Shown piece by piece: positions 47,201 through 61,600 of a stretch of 64,000 bases of DNA. The translations under genes were made by a program, and so were the position numbers. The notes under the pieces are model-generated. The model did not search any database. It had not been told where the DNA came from and saw only the letters and a program-made list of their open reading frames with translations. This DNA is from Paroedura picta (lineage: Eukaryota; Chordata; Lepidosauria; Squamata; Gekkonidae), in assembly GCF_049243985.1 (NCBI RefSeq), contig NC_135374.1, forward strand, positions 56,975,934 through 57,039,933, in the 5' to 3' direction. Each line of letters starts with the position of its first letter. The stretch's first letter is position 1.

Positions 47201-49559
47201 ACAGATCCCAGAAAATGTCTTTTAATGTTAGGATTTGTAAGGGTCTGAGATGATGGTGCTTTCTATAACTGTACAAGACAGACACACAAAAAAGTCCTCC
47301 CACTGGTGCAACGGCCTCAAGATTTATCGATGCATACTCTGCGGGAAAGAGTACAACTGCACTTTCTACGCCAAAGGCCTATGGGACAGAATATAATTTT
47401 ACGGGAACGACAAGATGTAGCAAGCCTCGAGATGAGACCCCCTTAAGAAGACTGAAAGCTCATATTGTTTTATGTTTAATGTTATACTGTATTCTATATT
47501 TCCATTTTTATGAAAAAGGGGAAGCAGTGTCTCTTTCTCTCTTGTTTTTTTTGTCTCTTTTCTTTTGTAGGCATATAGGTAATATAATCATTAGTGCTGA
47601 AAATGTAAAATGGGGTTCTCCCCCCTTATTTTTTCTTTCTTCTATTAGTGTATTGTCCTAGGACTAAAGCCTACACTGACTTGTAGAAAATGTTTAATGT
47701 TAAGCTTTCAACTTAAATCTGAAAATATATCTGTTAGGATGGTTCTTAGAATGGGTCAAGCATAAATTGTTTTGTAGATGTATCAGAACCAAGGATAAGG
47801 AGAAGCTATAGAAGACTGAAAGCTTATATTGTTTTATGTTTAATGTTAAGCATTTAATCTAAACCTGGAAATCTTATTATTCTCTGTATTAACAACACAT
47901 ACTGTATTCTACATTGCTACTTTTATGAAAAAGGGGAAGCAGTGCCTTTTTTCTCTCTTGTTTCTTTTTCTTAGTAGGCATATAGGTAATATAATCGTTA
48001 GCGTTGGAAATATAAAATGGGGCTTTCCCCCCTTATTATTTTTTTTTATTATTGGTGTATTGTTATAGGGCCAAAGCCCATATTGATCTGTAGAAAATGC
48101 AAAGCTCTCAACTTATACCTGTCAGGATGGCTCTTAGAATGGGTCAAGTATAAATGGTTTGTAGATGTATCTGTATTAAGGATAAGGAGAAATTATGAAA
48201 TCCTTTTGTAATTTTTTTTCTTTGTACATCTTTAAGGCAAAGCCCTACTTTCCTCTCCCTTCATCAGGGTATTGATACAGGGCCAAAACTCATACTGTGC
48301 TATAAGAAATGTTTAATGTTAAGCATCTAACTCAAACCTAGAAATATCTGCTAGGATAGCTCTTAGATTGTATCAAGCAGTTAATGTGAGGTCTACGATC
48401 TCTCAAGTAAGTTGACTAATAATAACTTTTCTTTTGTATACCTAAACAGGCCTTTTTTTTTTTTTAAATGTAGTGGAAATGTGGACGGCTCTTAGACTCA
48501 TGGCTCTTAGAGTTTTGGGCAAAAGTTTATATCACTGTGGAGTCAATGTGGGGTCGTATATTCTCAAATGATGATTATATTTCTATCTTTATGAAAATAA
48601 AAAAAATCATTATAAAAAAAAAAAAAAAAGTCCTCCCACATATACCCCATTCTCTATATCTGTTGCAAGTATACAGACAGGAAGGAGTCAATTGCAACCA
48701 CAAACAATTAAGAGTTGTGTTTTTCATTGTTAGAATTTTATTTCTTTTTAATTTAGTCATTTAGTTAGTGCACTGCCCACTAGGAGATATTATTAATCAA
48801 CCCTCCCCATATATCTTCCTGATTAATCAAAGCAGACTAGCTACGAAATTATTTGTTTCATCAATTACAAACTTACCAGTTTTTTCTTCTGTTTGGAACC
48901 ATCTTTATATACAAGAACCACAGCAGTTTTGAATACTAGAAAATGCAAAAACATATCAAAAGTCAATAATCTTCCTCAACCTTCCACACATGAACAAGAG
49001 AGAGAATATAATGCAGTAGGAAACAAAATGTGAACCGTTCATGGAGAGAGAGAAAGGGGGGGGGGGATCTGGTTTCATGAGATGTGCAATAAATTCAGCT
49101 GCTGCTTTCCTGAAGAGGAAAAAAGAGCAAGGACGGGTTTGGTAAGTTCACTGTTTCTGGGAGTGGGATCCATGTATTCTGCTCTAAGCTCCTTAGAGGA
49201 AGGACAAAAATATAATGGGAAAACACAGGGTGCATACAACAACAAGCAATTAGTAGCTTATCCAAGATAACAAGTGATTTGTTTTCATATGAAAGCTAAG
49301 TTCATTATGGGCAGTGTGAGAAAGCCCAGGAATGCTGAGAGCAATGACAGGGCCCAGATAATATCTTAAGTTGGGGGCCTCATGAAGCCTCTTAGTATTC
49401 CTGGGACTGTCCCTACTCTTTTCAGTTAGCAGAGACAATTGGATACAGACAGGTGTATTCCCAAATACCCCAATGGCTATAGCAATTGCTAGAAATGTTA
49501 GTCATTTATGATATATCACAATATTTTAATTATAGATATTGCTATAACCAATGTAGTTG

Positions 49560-49600
<41 letters not shown>

Positions 49601-52600
49601 AATTTTCCAACCTATCTTGTGAGAGTTAGGGCAGATAAAAGTAGAGGTAAAAATATACAAAATAAAACGTTAAGACTCTAACACCTCGAATAATAATCAA
49701 TTTACTGAATACTACTGACATACTGTTTATTCAGTAAATTTTTTACTCAAATCACAATGTTACAGTAAATACTATTTTGGTTATTTAAATGACAAGCATG
49801 TCCTGGAAACAATATCATCTACTTTATTTCTTGGAAAATAATACCTACCAAATGCCGCCAGTTCAGGTTCCTTCTTCCACTTCCCAAGAGACGCAGGAGG
49901 GTTAAGCCAGATGACCGTGGTATGCAAAAGCAAGTCCCCCATAGAAAGATCTGCAACCTGCCAATGGCCAGAGATTTAAAAAGGCAATGCTGAACAAGAC
50001 ACTGGTTTAATAATGGTTTGAATCTTTGAGCAATTGCTGGGATATAACACTAAGTATGCATCTCTAAACAAAAGTGTCCTGTTCTGTGTGCAGCAGTTCA
50101 AGAAGTTGAAAAGTGTTCAGAGAAGGATGGCTAGGATGGTTGAGGGGTTGGAATTCATGTCTTACGAGGAAAGGCTGAGAGAGTTAGGTGTGTGGCACCT
50201 AGAGAAGAGGAGGACAAGCGTTGAAATGATAGCTGTGTTTAATTATGTTAAAGGTACACCTATTGGAGAAATTCAAATGAGTAGCCGTGATGGTCAGTTC
50301 TTAGTCTGAGGAAGAGTGCTTGCACTCGAAAGTTTACGCCTTCAATAAATCTTTGTTTGTCTTAAAGGTGCTACTGGACTCTGATTTTATTATGTTGGAG
50401 AAATGGCCAACTTGTTTACTGCCGCTTTAGAGACAAGGACTAGGAGCAATGGATTTAAATTATGAAAACGAGGTTCCACTTAAATATTCGAAAGCATTTT
50501 TGGATGGTGAGGGCTGTTTGTAGAAGGAATATGCTGCCTTGGAGGATGGTGGAGTCTCCTCCATTGTTAATTTTTAGGAGGAGATTGTCAGGAGTGTGTT
50601 ATTTTTAAATCCATGAGAAGTTAGGGAGCTGGACTGGATGGCCCTTAGTGGCCTCTTCCAGCTCTGTAATTATGAAAGACTTTAACATAAGCCAAGTCAG
50701 AGTGGATGCTAATTGGGAAGCCAGGTATTCTGCAGGACATGAATAACTGTAAAGTTGAAGGTGCCCAGGTTTCTTTATTCCCTAGAGAAGAGGGATAAAA
50801 ACCACAACAACTTCCCTAGTTAGTTTCCAGAGCACATGTAAAAATATTCCTTTTTCAGCAAACTTTTACTTTGTAGGAAGTGTTTTTGAAGGATTTTTTG
50901 TAGAAGTTTTAAACTAGGCTTCACTGATGCCTGCTTCCTATATTTCTTTGTATGACTGTTAAAAAAACCTTCCTCGTCTTTTCTTGTACATAATACTTGC
51001 TTCACTATTTAAAAAGCTCTCAATATGGTCACCAAATACAAGGAAATAATAAGAATTCCCTGTAACCCTACCATGTCTTATCTGGGCACTTCCTTTCTTA
51101 TTTCTGTCTTGTGTTTATTATTTATACTTGTACTAGCAAGAAAGCCCATTGCAAGCAGGAATGGAATGGGCACTAGGACCCAGGGGACACTGGGAGGTGC
51201 AGATCTCTCTGTGTGTCTCTCTCCCTCTTGCTGGGTGTCTGTCGGTGTGCCTCGCAGCAGGAGGCATAGCAGGTAATTAGGGCTGGTTTGTAGGAGGGAA
51301 GGAGGGCTGGTGTGCAGTTTGGGGCAGCTCACTGTCTTTCTCTCTCTCTCCCTCCGACACAACAGGGGCGGCTCTCCCTGTATCTCTGTCAGCAGCTTGG
51401 GGCAACTCTCTCTGCCTCCCTTGCAGCAGGAACGATAGGAGGGAATGAGGGCTCGTGTTCGGTCCGGCACGGCTCTGTGTGTCTCTCTCTGTCTCTGGCG
51501 CATCTGATAGGAACGTGGCTAGCATCCAGGGAGGGAGGGAGGGAGCTGTAGGGGTAGGGCCAATCAGGGTGCAGCCAGCAATGCTTGGCTGCACCCTGAT
51601 TGGCCCTATTCCAACTTGGACAGCTGGACACGTTCTACCCCCGAGGCTGTTTCACAAATATATAGCAGAACCATGGATAAGGATTTTCAATATTGCCTTA
51701 ATAATACTGGTTGACTGAAGAATATATAGCCCCCTACATAATTTCTCTAACAATGGTGTCCAGGCACTTTTTGTTAAACTCTTCAATCTGGACACCTTTC
51801 CTCACAGTCAGACTCTGATACATCACAGAGAGTTTTATTGTAGCGGCTTAGTGGTGAGAAAAAACACAATGTTCTTTTCTGTTACAACTTCATACCTCTT
51901 TTGCATCAAAAAGCAGGTTCAGGATCTAAGCCACAATGAGCCATGGCTCAAATTAAATCCTGATTAATCCTCATCACATGTTATAACACATAAAACTTTT
52001 GAACTGTATTTGCCTATTTTATTTTCTGAGCTACTTTTTTTTACAAAATTTCCTCTTCATCGCCAAAATCACTAGAGTTTTGTGGAATTTGATCTATTCC
52101 TTCCATACAAGATTTCTTCCTCCCAGAGTACAGCTTCATCCTTGTGAATTGGGCAAAATACTTTCCCTTCAAGTACAAATAAGCAGTAGTTTGGGGTACC
52201 AACTTTATAGGAGAGTGCTTCCCAGAGATTGGGTGTTAATTGGATTACGAAGGACCCTTTAATTTTGAATATCAGCAGCCGCTATTTATTTTACAAAGTT
52301 AAGAACGTTTCTACATATTGGCCACAAATATATAGTTACTGCTTATATTTTTTCAGGCCTAAATTCTTCTATAAAAATATAGCTATATATAAATCACACA
52401 GATAAATACATATTTATCAATATGAATCTTGCAAACTTTCATAATAAGCCCCTACCTCTTTTTTGTCTCCTGTTTGTTCTGCAATAAGTTGATCAAACAC
52501 AGCGCCATATTCTTCATGGATTTTCTGCATTTCATTGATATGACTGGCAACTTTGTTCATTGTTTTGATGGCCACTAAGAGAAAAGATTCCAACTGAGAG

Positions 52601-55600
52601 GACTAATTTGTAAAACACAGAACAATATAATACTTCTTAGGGAGGCTGAGAGGGTTTGAATGGCTCCACGTTTGGCTCACTTCCCAATTGCCTTGTTTGA
52701 TCACGCAGCCAATGAACCAATGGGCCATCAGAAGCAACTAGAATTTGGCTCCTGATCTCCCACCTATCAGTGCTTATTTGGTGATGGTTGGGAGTCATGA
52801 GTTTACTCCGAGACGAACAGCAGAAAGTTAAGTTTTTTCTGATCTCCTGTCTTAGAAGTTTCGTAGGACATTAAAAGTACTGCTTCTGTCCTGTCCCATC
52901 TCGCCCCTGAAGAACTTCATTTTGCAATTTCACCATACAGCTATTTTGTGGGGAGGAACTATGGATAAACTATCGGTGGGTTGGCTTTATATTTGTTGGA
53001 CAGCTTTTTTAATTGCTCAGTGTAATCAGAACATATCCCTCATCTACCAACAGATCTCATTATCAGTGTTGAATCAGGAAATCTGGATGCTGAACAGGAT
53101 TGTTGATGATGATGATAATAATTTATTTTTATCCCATCCTTCTGTATCGCTCAGGTCGGGTAACAACATTAAAAACATACAGGTTAAAAATCAGTATCTC
53201 TAATGCTCCCCAGCTAAAATTCCTACAGGGTTGTTTTTTGTTTTAGTAGCTGATCTTCAGACTCTTCCAACTCTCTTCATCCTCCCTCCTGGCGGTGAGG
53301 CCAGCCTTTCTTGATGGATGATATTTTAGACCTCGCCCATAAGCCTGGTGCGATAACTCCACCTTGCAGGTCCTGCAGAACTGATTTAAATTCTGCAGGG
53401 CCCTAATCTCTCCTAGGAGTGCATTCCACCAGGCTGTGGTCAGGGCCAAAAAGGCCCTGGCTGAGGCCAATTTCACCTCCTTCAGGCTGGGAACTCTGGG
53501 CAGATGTTAATCCAAAGATCTTAGTGCTCTTGGGGGATTATAAGGTATAAAGCAGTCCCTGTCAGGGCTTGTGCTGCTGCATTTTAAAACAGCTGGAGTT
53601 TCCGGAGCAGTCTCATGGGGACTGAGATCTGGTCTGAGAAGGTACAAGCTGAATCACCTGGCATAGGTGGAAGAATGCCAGGCAGGCTAATCTTTGTGAT
53701 TTCGGCCTCCATTGATAAGGAGAGGTCCAAAATCATGCCCAAACTCTTGACAGTAGGCACCAGTGTTAACTGTACCCTATCAAGTGTTGAGAGCTATATC
53801 ACCTGTTTCTCTACATGCTGGCCCAGCCAGAGAAAGTCTGGTTACAATTTTAAATCTGAAAGTATACAAAAGGATAGGCAGTAGAAACAAAAATGAGAGG
53901 AAGTCAATCTGGTGACTACCTCATGTGTTACAGCAAAGATGGGGTCAACTGTTTTGAACTGATTGGAACTTTTCTGTATTATATTCTGAAGGACAACCAC
54001 ATATCTGAAAACTTGTAGCAACCATAATTTTATAACATCCCAGCAAACACAGACTAAAGTTTCAGAAACAATATTTATCACATAGTTTCACATAATATTA
54101 TGTGAAATATTAAAACATATTACAAATGATGGCTGACCCATAATGGATACGCAGCCATCCATTTGTTATCGCAATGAAGTCCCAGAGAAAGGGTTGACAA
54201 AAATCAAACTTTAAATCTTATTATTGCATAACTTACCATCAAGGTGATAATGTTCTTCGCTGTCTGCATCAGTGAGAGCAAAAAGTTCTTTCAGCAGAAG
54301 AGGATATTTCAATATCCTCTGGATGGGTTTAATGAGGTAAGACTCTAATGTTGATGAATGCTGACGTCTGGGATTCTGAGCATCTAAGAATGCCTTAAAT
54401 GCTGTATCTGTCTTTGCTGAATGAAAATAAAAAAATTAAAAACTCCTCTCGAGACATTATAACAGTTCTATTATATTTTAAAGACAATACAGATTATTTA
54501 TGCATATATTGAATTTTATAGTCACTCAAGGCAATATCAAGTAACAATAAAACCAAACGCTCAATGAACTTTAAACTGTAGCTGGGACACGCATGAATTA
54601 TAACATAATGGGGACTTTTTCACAAGGTGCATTAACTACAACAACAAAACAGAGAGGTAAGTGTGTATGTGGGAAAATGGAAGGAAAATAACTGGAAATC
54701 AAGAAGATGTGACTTGGTCAAAATGGATACAAGAATGTTTGATCCTTGGCTTATTTATTTAGACTTGCTTGTCTAAGGAGGAAGGAAGTGTAACAAAAAG
54801 ACACATGGGCTGCATTTCAAAGTATTTCCTGTGTAATCATCAAAAGAAGAGCTCATCCACATAGAGCCTCATGAGCAATTTTGGGTAGTAACTGATAAAC
54901 TGAAACAAAGCCCTGCCTTAAACTATAGCATTTTGTTCCAGTTCCAGACTCTTCAGTCTTCAAAGGCAGTCCCAATAGAGCCGTCAATTTCTTGTATATC
55001 AAATATGATTCAAAAATGAAATTCCACAGGCATATAAAGTCAAATCAAAAATTAATTTATTCTTCTAGTAGTCAATTCTCACAGTTTGGAAAAGTTTTCT
55101 CTTTTTTTTTGGACTGGAAACATTGAACAGGGAAGTAACCGCAGAAGAATCTCATCAACAAACATTACTCCGGAGGGAGAGTTTTATATCTTTAACTGCA
55201 ATACCCTGGAACCAAATGAATTCAATTTAGAATGGGACATGAATTGTTTCTTATGAACTGATTGGTAACGCCTGGTATAATTAAATCGGTTCCCTCTTAA
55301 TAAAGCAGTAAGTGGTGTTGGCGTGATCTGTGTCCGTGATCAAAACTCCCGGATTGACCCCTTGGCCCCGGACTGACCAATCGGAAGCACCTTCCGATTG
55401 GGCCCTCACCAGGACAGACCAGAGTTCCAGGGCAATCAGGAGAAATGGCTGCCAGTCTGCCCCTGACCACCGCAGGGAGAGGAGGTCAGTAGGGCTGCCA
55501 AGGGGGATGAGAACAGAGGCTTGGACAGGCTATGCCAGCCCTTTACGCCCCAAGGCTGTCCTAACTGTCATGTCCAACTGCAAATTGCCTCAGAACCCTG

Positions 55601-58600
55601 ACAGAGCTGGCAGGAGGCTGGTGAGTGCTCTCCCTCCCCCCCTTCAGGCCTGCTGCGAAGGAGCCTCTGACAGCCCCTGACTGAGTGGAGGGAGGCCTTT
55701 CCAAGAGCAATGCAGGGTAGCCTGAGGGCATTCCTTTTGGGGGTGGGGAACTTTCCCCTTCTGCCAAACAGTTGGCTGACAGGGAGGCCACAGAAAGGCC
55801 CCTTCTCACTTAAAATACTGCTCTGGCTGGGGTTGGACACAACCAAGCCATGTTTCTTTCTTCTTTACAACTCTCTGCAGATTTGAGGCCACTGCACAGC
55901 GTTATTCTGCAGACGAAACTGGTTCTTTTCTCTCCTGATTCATCTGCACAACAACCCTGTGCAGTAGGCCTCAAGTCTTTCAATTCAACAACAACCTGTG
56001 TGGGAGGCCTTAAATGTTTCTTCTCTACCACAACCCTGTCCAAAGTAGCCCTTTCTGCCTGGGGAGCTGATCTTTATACTCTGCAGGTGAGCTGTAATTC
56101 CAGGAGCTCCCCAGGCCACACCTGTAGGTTGACTACCCCTGGGTTGGAAATATTCCTGGAGGTTTGGAGGTGGGACATAACTCACAGGTTGACTATTGTG
56201 GGGAGACGAAGGGAAAAGGTGTTTGTAAACCGCTTTGAGACTCCTTTGGGTAGTAAACAACAGGGTGCAAAAATCCATTCTTCTTCTAAGAAGCAACCAT
56301 GAAAGAAGCATGTAGGCACATAACATTTTATCAACAGTGAAAAAATGGAAAAGAAGGAACAGGGTGGACACCTGTGTACTGTGACTACCCCATGTGTATT
56401 AGGGCAGAGGGGCATTTCGGTGTCTGTGGCCTAATTCACACAAGAAGGGAAGTGACACAGAACTGGGAGGAATTGGTTGCCATATAATCTTCCCCTAAGA
56501 AGAATCTCCAGTCTGATTTTCCCTTCACATATCTGAAGACATGGCTTTGGAAGGCTCATCTGTAACCACTATGCCCAAATGTCAGTCCTCTCCCATACTC
56601 AATGAACATTCCACACCACAGGTTTTTGACACCCATATCTCCACATCCATGCCCTCGTTTGCCACCACAACCTCCCACACAACACATACATTCAGCCCCA
56701 TGCCCTTACAGACTGGACAACTCCTCCCCTTCCTCTTCCCACTGCCAAGTTATAGCGCCCGTTGTAACTCTGGTCTGTCCTGGTGAGGGCCCAATTGGAA
56801 CGCGCTTCGCCACTTCTGATTGGCCCCTCCACTTGTCAGTCCAGGGCCAAGGGGCCAATCCGGGAGTTTTGATCATGGACACAGCCCATTCTGATTGTGT
56901 TCTAATAATTGAATACTAGAAGAATAAATGACTATTTGATTAGACTTCATATGCCTGTGGAATTCTATTTTCAATCATATTTTATAGTCTTCACAGGCAG
57001 CCTCACATTCCAATAATCATTCTAGAGCATATTCCAATAATGTGTTATAGATGTTATCAGGATATGCACCACAGGGGATCTTTCACCAAGGCTGCAGCTG
57101 GATACCATGACTTGCCTTATATAATACAAGTATGGGGGCAGCAAAAGTCACAGAGGGGGAATCCCCCCCCCAATTGCTTGACCAATATAACTCCCTTGGA
57201 GCTCAGCCACAATGGTGGTATCTGGGAGCTACTCAAGTCCAGAGGGGCTACTGGGCTCCACTGCTTCTTGGATTGGGCTTGGAGGGGCTCCCAGGCTCCA
57301 CTACAGACTCAGCCAGGCCTTCTGGTAGCTCCCACACTCTGCCACTTCTATGGCTGAGCCTGGAGTAGTTCTCAGATTCCACCACTAAAGCCAAGCTCAG
57401 AATGGCTCCCAGGCCCCACCACAGCTGTGTCCAGGGCTGCTAGCAACTCCACCTCCATGGCAGGTCTACCAGCAGCTTCTTGGCTCTGCTATCGTGGCTG
57501 GGCCCACTGGTGGCTTCCAGAATCTATTGCCACTGCAGCGCCTTGTCCTTCTCCAGCTGCTCAACAGTAAGTGTGTTTTCTTTTCAAGCACAGACAACAC
57601 TTTATTGAATTCAGGGGGATCTAAATCATACCTCAGATTTTTCTGGAAACTGATAGATTCCCCTAAGTCTACAGAAAAACCTTTAGGGGTAAGTGTAGCC
57701 CTGGCCCACAGGTTTAGCTATCTTCAGACGGGGTCCACACTTTCACTTAAACTTCACAGAACAAAAGCAGTAAGTATCCAGGTGTCAAATTAAGCAGGAC
57801 TGAAAAGTTCTGTGATTAGCTTTCTCACCATTCTCTCTTCCACCATTTAAATACCCTCTCTAAAGCTGCACCAGTGCCTGTCTCCATCCTCCACCGCCCA
57901 TGCAGCTTTGAATTAATTATTTTAATAATGGAAGGGGCAAGGGAGGAAAGAATTTCTCGCACAACTCTTCTCTGATCTTTGGAACATCTGCCTGGGTTGC
58001 TAATTAGCATTTAAAAATCACAGACATCCTAATCACAGGTCTAATTTGATGTATAGTTCACAGCTATTTAAAAGTGCTGCTCTGTGGAGGCTGCTCTGAA
58101 CGGTGCATGAATCAGGTCTCAGCTCAGAGTCAAAATAAATTAATACCTTCAGCATGTAGCATAATTGAAAAGTTTGGCTGAAGATAAACAAAGCAATAAC
58201 AAGAGCAGGTGGGAAGGATCGGCATAGCCCATCTGAAGCCAGAGCACAGTTACAAGACAAAAGCACCACTTTCCCACCCACTCATTGTCTCCCCACTGCA
58301 GTTTGTTTCCTCCTGCCAGTGCATTGTAGAGAAGAGGGGGGCACTGGGTTTTCAGCTCACAACGTGATCACAACTGTACAGTTCTAAACTCAACAACTTA
58401 ATTTTGTAGGGATATGGGGAACAGTATTATCCTAATTTCTTTCTTTTATACTTGCCATCTTAAAAAGAGTGTGGTTTTAAAAAAATCTATTGCTGATATT
58501 CTATCAAGAGATGTCTTCCACTGAAGTACCAATGTTGCTTCTCTTAAGAGTACTCTTCAGCCCTCCCAACATGTCACCAGAAATTACTCTCTGTACATTC

Positions 58601-61600
58601 AGTATCACCTAGACCCTTCAGGCTGTGCTGAGCAAGTCTGAATCTTAAGAAAGTTATATTTAAAAATCACAGTTTGTTGAGGCAGCTCTTACCTTTCACA
58701 AGAACTTTTGGGACCTTTGTGTGACTGGCGCAGAAGGCACTGTACAGCTTGAAACGGTCAGCATAATAGAGAAAAGACCCGCCCAAGGAAAACAACACTT
58801 TCTAGGATCAAGAGAGTATAAATGGAGTATTAATTTCCCCTTCAAGAGGCTGTATGAAATGTGCAATACAATGTGCAGAAGAAATGTCTTTTCTCCCTTT
58901 TGAGAGCATTACAGGAGCAAGGGAAATTTTGTCATTCTGAATATACTGTCTTGACTGTCAAGCATATCCATTAGGAAACCACAGGCTCTAGAATTAAACA
59001 TGTGAGAGAGATCGCTTAATACAGATTAGCGCTACTTAGCACATGTCTCATGCTAACTGATTGAATAAAAGGACCATTAAAAAGAAAAGATTGTAAACAA
59101 AGAGCATTTTAATTATGAATCCACATACATTTATCAACCCCTCAAATTTTTGCAAACTCAACATGGACCCATTTTATGATAGATGAAAGAATTCTGGCCT
59201 TGTTCATAAATTTATTTCCAGGGACAAGCAGGCCTTTCTAATTCTGCAGGAGGGATTAGCACCAAAAGAGAATCATCATCTTTTGCCTCCAAGGAGAAAA
59301 GGGCTAGTGGCCATACACAGAAAGTGGTTTGAAGACAGACTAGCTATGCTAGATTGAATTTATTATTTATTTAACCCACAGTCCTAGAGAGGACCCACAC
59401 CCTGGAGATCATTTACCACATGATCCTGCCTTCTTGTTAAAGACAGACAAAAGTTTTTAAAAATGTAAACTGGAAGTACAATGAATTATAGAATGTACAA
59501 ATACCATCATATATATGGGTAACACTTGAAGAAATACTTAGTCAATTTTTCAGCATTACTGATGATGGTTCTTTACTATTTTAATACTAGTAATAAACAT
59601 TTCTTTTAACTTGAAAAGAAACAAACAGAAGCCAGAAAAGTTACAAGCAAGCAGCTTTTCTTCATGATTTTTTTCATGAAGAATTGAGCACATTTTACTG
59701 TTCTGAATAATTTTCCCCCAGGATTTTCCAGGAAATGGTGCACTTTAAGCTTTCCTGAAGAAAGGTCTTATGCAATAATATTTCTGTTATTAGCTCTTTC
59801 TTGACAAACCTTCAAGTGTGAAATTGTATAGTAAGTTCATATTGCTTTGTTGATACAGGAATTATCTATGGATCAAAATGGCATTCATTGTAGCAACGAT
59901 GAAGTGTGTCTTTTTTTCTAACTAAAACATCTAGAATCCTACTTTGTTAATTATTTGCAGAAACAATCAGAAGTAATAATTTTCAAAAAAGTTGGGCGGA
60001 AAACCCTGTTCAGGTAATATGGTTGCCAGTTCCATCTGCTGGCACTGCTGGTAGGGAATGGGGAGTACTTTTGGGAGTGATGAGATGTGCTGACATCACC
60101 AGAAGTGACATTGGCACATCAGATAGGGATGCTCTGGCTTCTGGGAAAAACTCTATGGTAGAATTTTCTTCTAACCACAGAGTTTTGCCCGAATACTAGA
60201 GTGTCACCCCACCCCCACAAATCACTTCTGGTGAAATCAGCACATTGCATTAAAATGCTACATTCTTCCAGTTTGAGGTAAGTTGAGGGGGCTGGAGTGG
60301 CAAGATGCATCTGGAAATCGGGGTACCCCCACTTGGACCAGTGGACCTGGCAAACCTATCAGGAAATTACTCTTATTTAGTACCATTTTAAGTTAGAAAA
60401 CAGATAACAGATCTGCAGCAAGGCTTACTTTAAACTGGTCGACTTTTTCAAGTTTTTCCAGGTCAGGGATCAACCTCACCCCATCTTCAAGAGTCTTCAG
60501 AAATTCTACTTGAAATGCTACCATTTCAGTCAGATTTCCAAAAAGAATGTCAAGCTGGTGAGAAAGAAACATTTCAAAACTGAGTTGGGCATCAAAACAT
60601 TAACAAGACTTGTTTGGACTCATAATAGTCAACAATGTCTTATTCTAAATTTTAGGAATAGCATCAACAAACTTTTGTGAATAATGTCTTGCAAAGACAG
60701 AAACCATACCTCTTCCTGAGTCAGGAATGTTTCCTTTTGCAGAGGTTTCAGGTATCTCTCCATTAAACAATTTAAGTCCTAGAAATGAAAAACTGTTGTT
60801 TTAGCTGCATTTGCAACCAGATTTCTAGAAAAATTACAAGCTTCTTCAAAATATGCCTGACATGAGTATTATCAACATATTGTCATTTTGGAGGGATCAA
60901 TTAGCCATTATTTGTAAATGGAACTTTCAGTTAAATGTATTGGTCTGACCTATTCTGTTAGTCCTCCTAACATTTACCTTTACTAAAGCAATAGTCCTGT
61001 ACTTCCAGTGATATGCCATTTAAAAGATCATTTCATAAAGCAATTTGTATTTTCATTTCCCATACTTATACCCAGTTTTCAAAGCAATTTATTTATTTAT
61101 TAGATTTTTTAAAATCACCACTCACCTGAAGAGTCTTGTGGTGACTTACAACATTAAAACCAGTAAGGTATAAAACAAAATGAAATAAATAACGAATACA
61201 AAACATTAATATTAAAATACATGATCATCACTATACTGAAACAGCCCAAACATCTGGTTACCTTCCAAAGGCCAACCTAAATAATTCAGCTCTGCATGCT
61301 CTGCAGAAGTTAAGCAAATCTAGCAGGGCACAAATGTCATCTGAGAGTACATTCCGCAGGGCAGCTGGGTGACCTTGGGCTCGCCACAGTGCTGATAAAG
61401 CTTTTCTGATTGAGTAATGATATCAGGGCTCTCCCAGCCTCACCCATCTCACAGGGTGTCTTGTTGTGGGGAGAGGAAAGGGAAGGGTATTGTAAGCCAC
61501 TTTGAGACTCCTTTGGGTAGAGAAGAACAGCAAATAAGAGCCAACTCTTCTTCATAAAGTGAATTGCAGTAGTCCAATCTGGAGGTGATCATTGCCTTTT

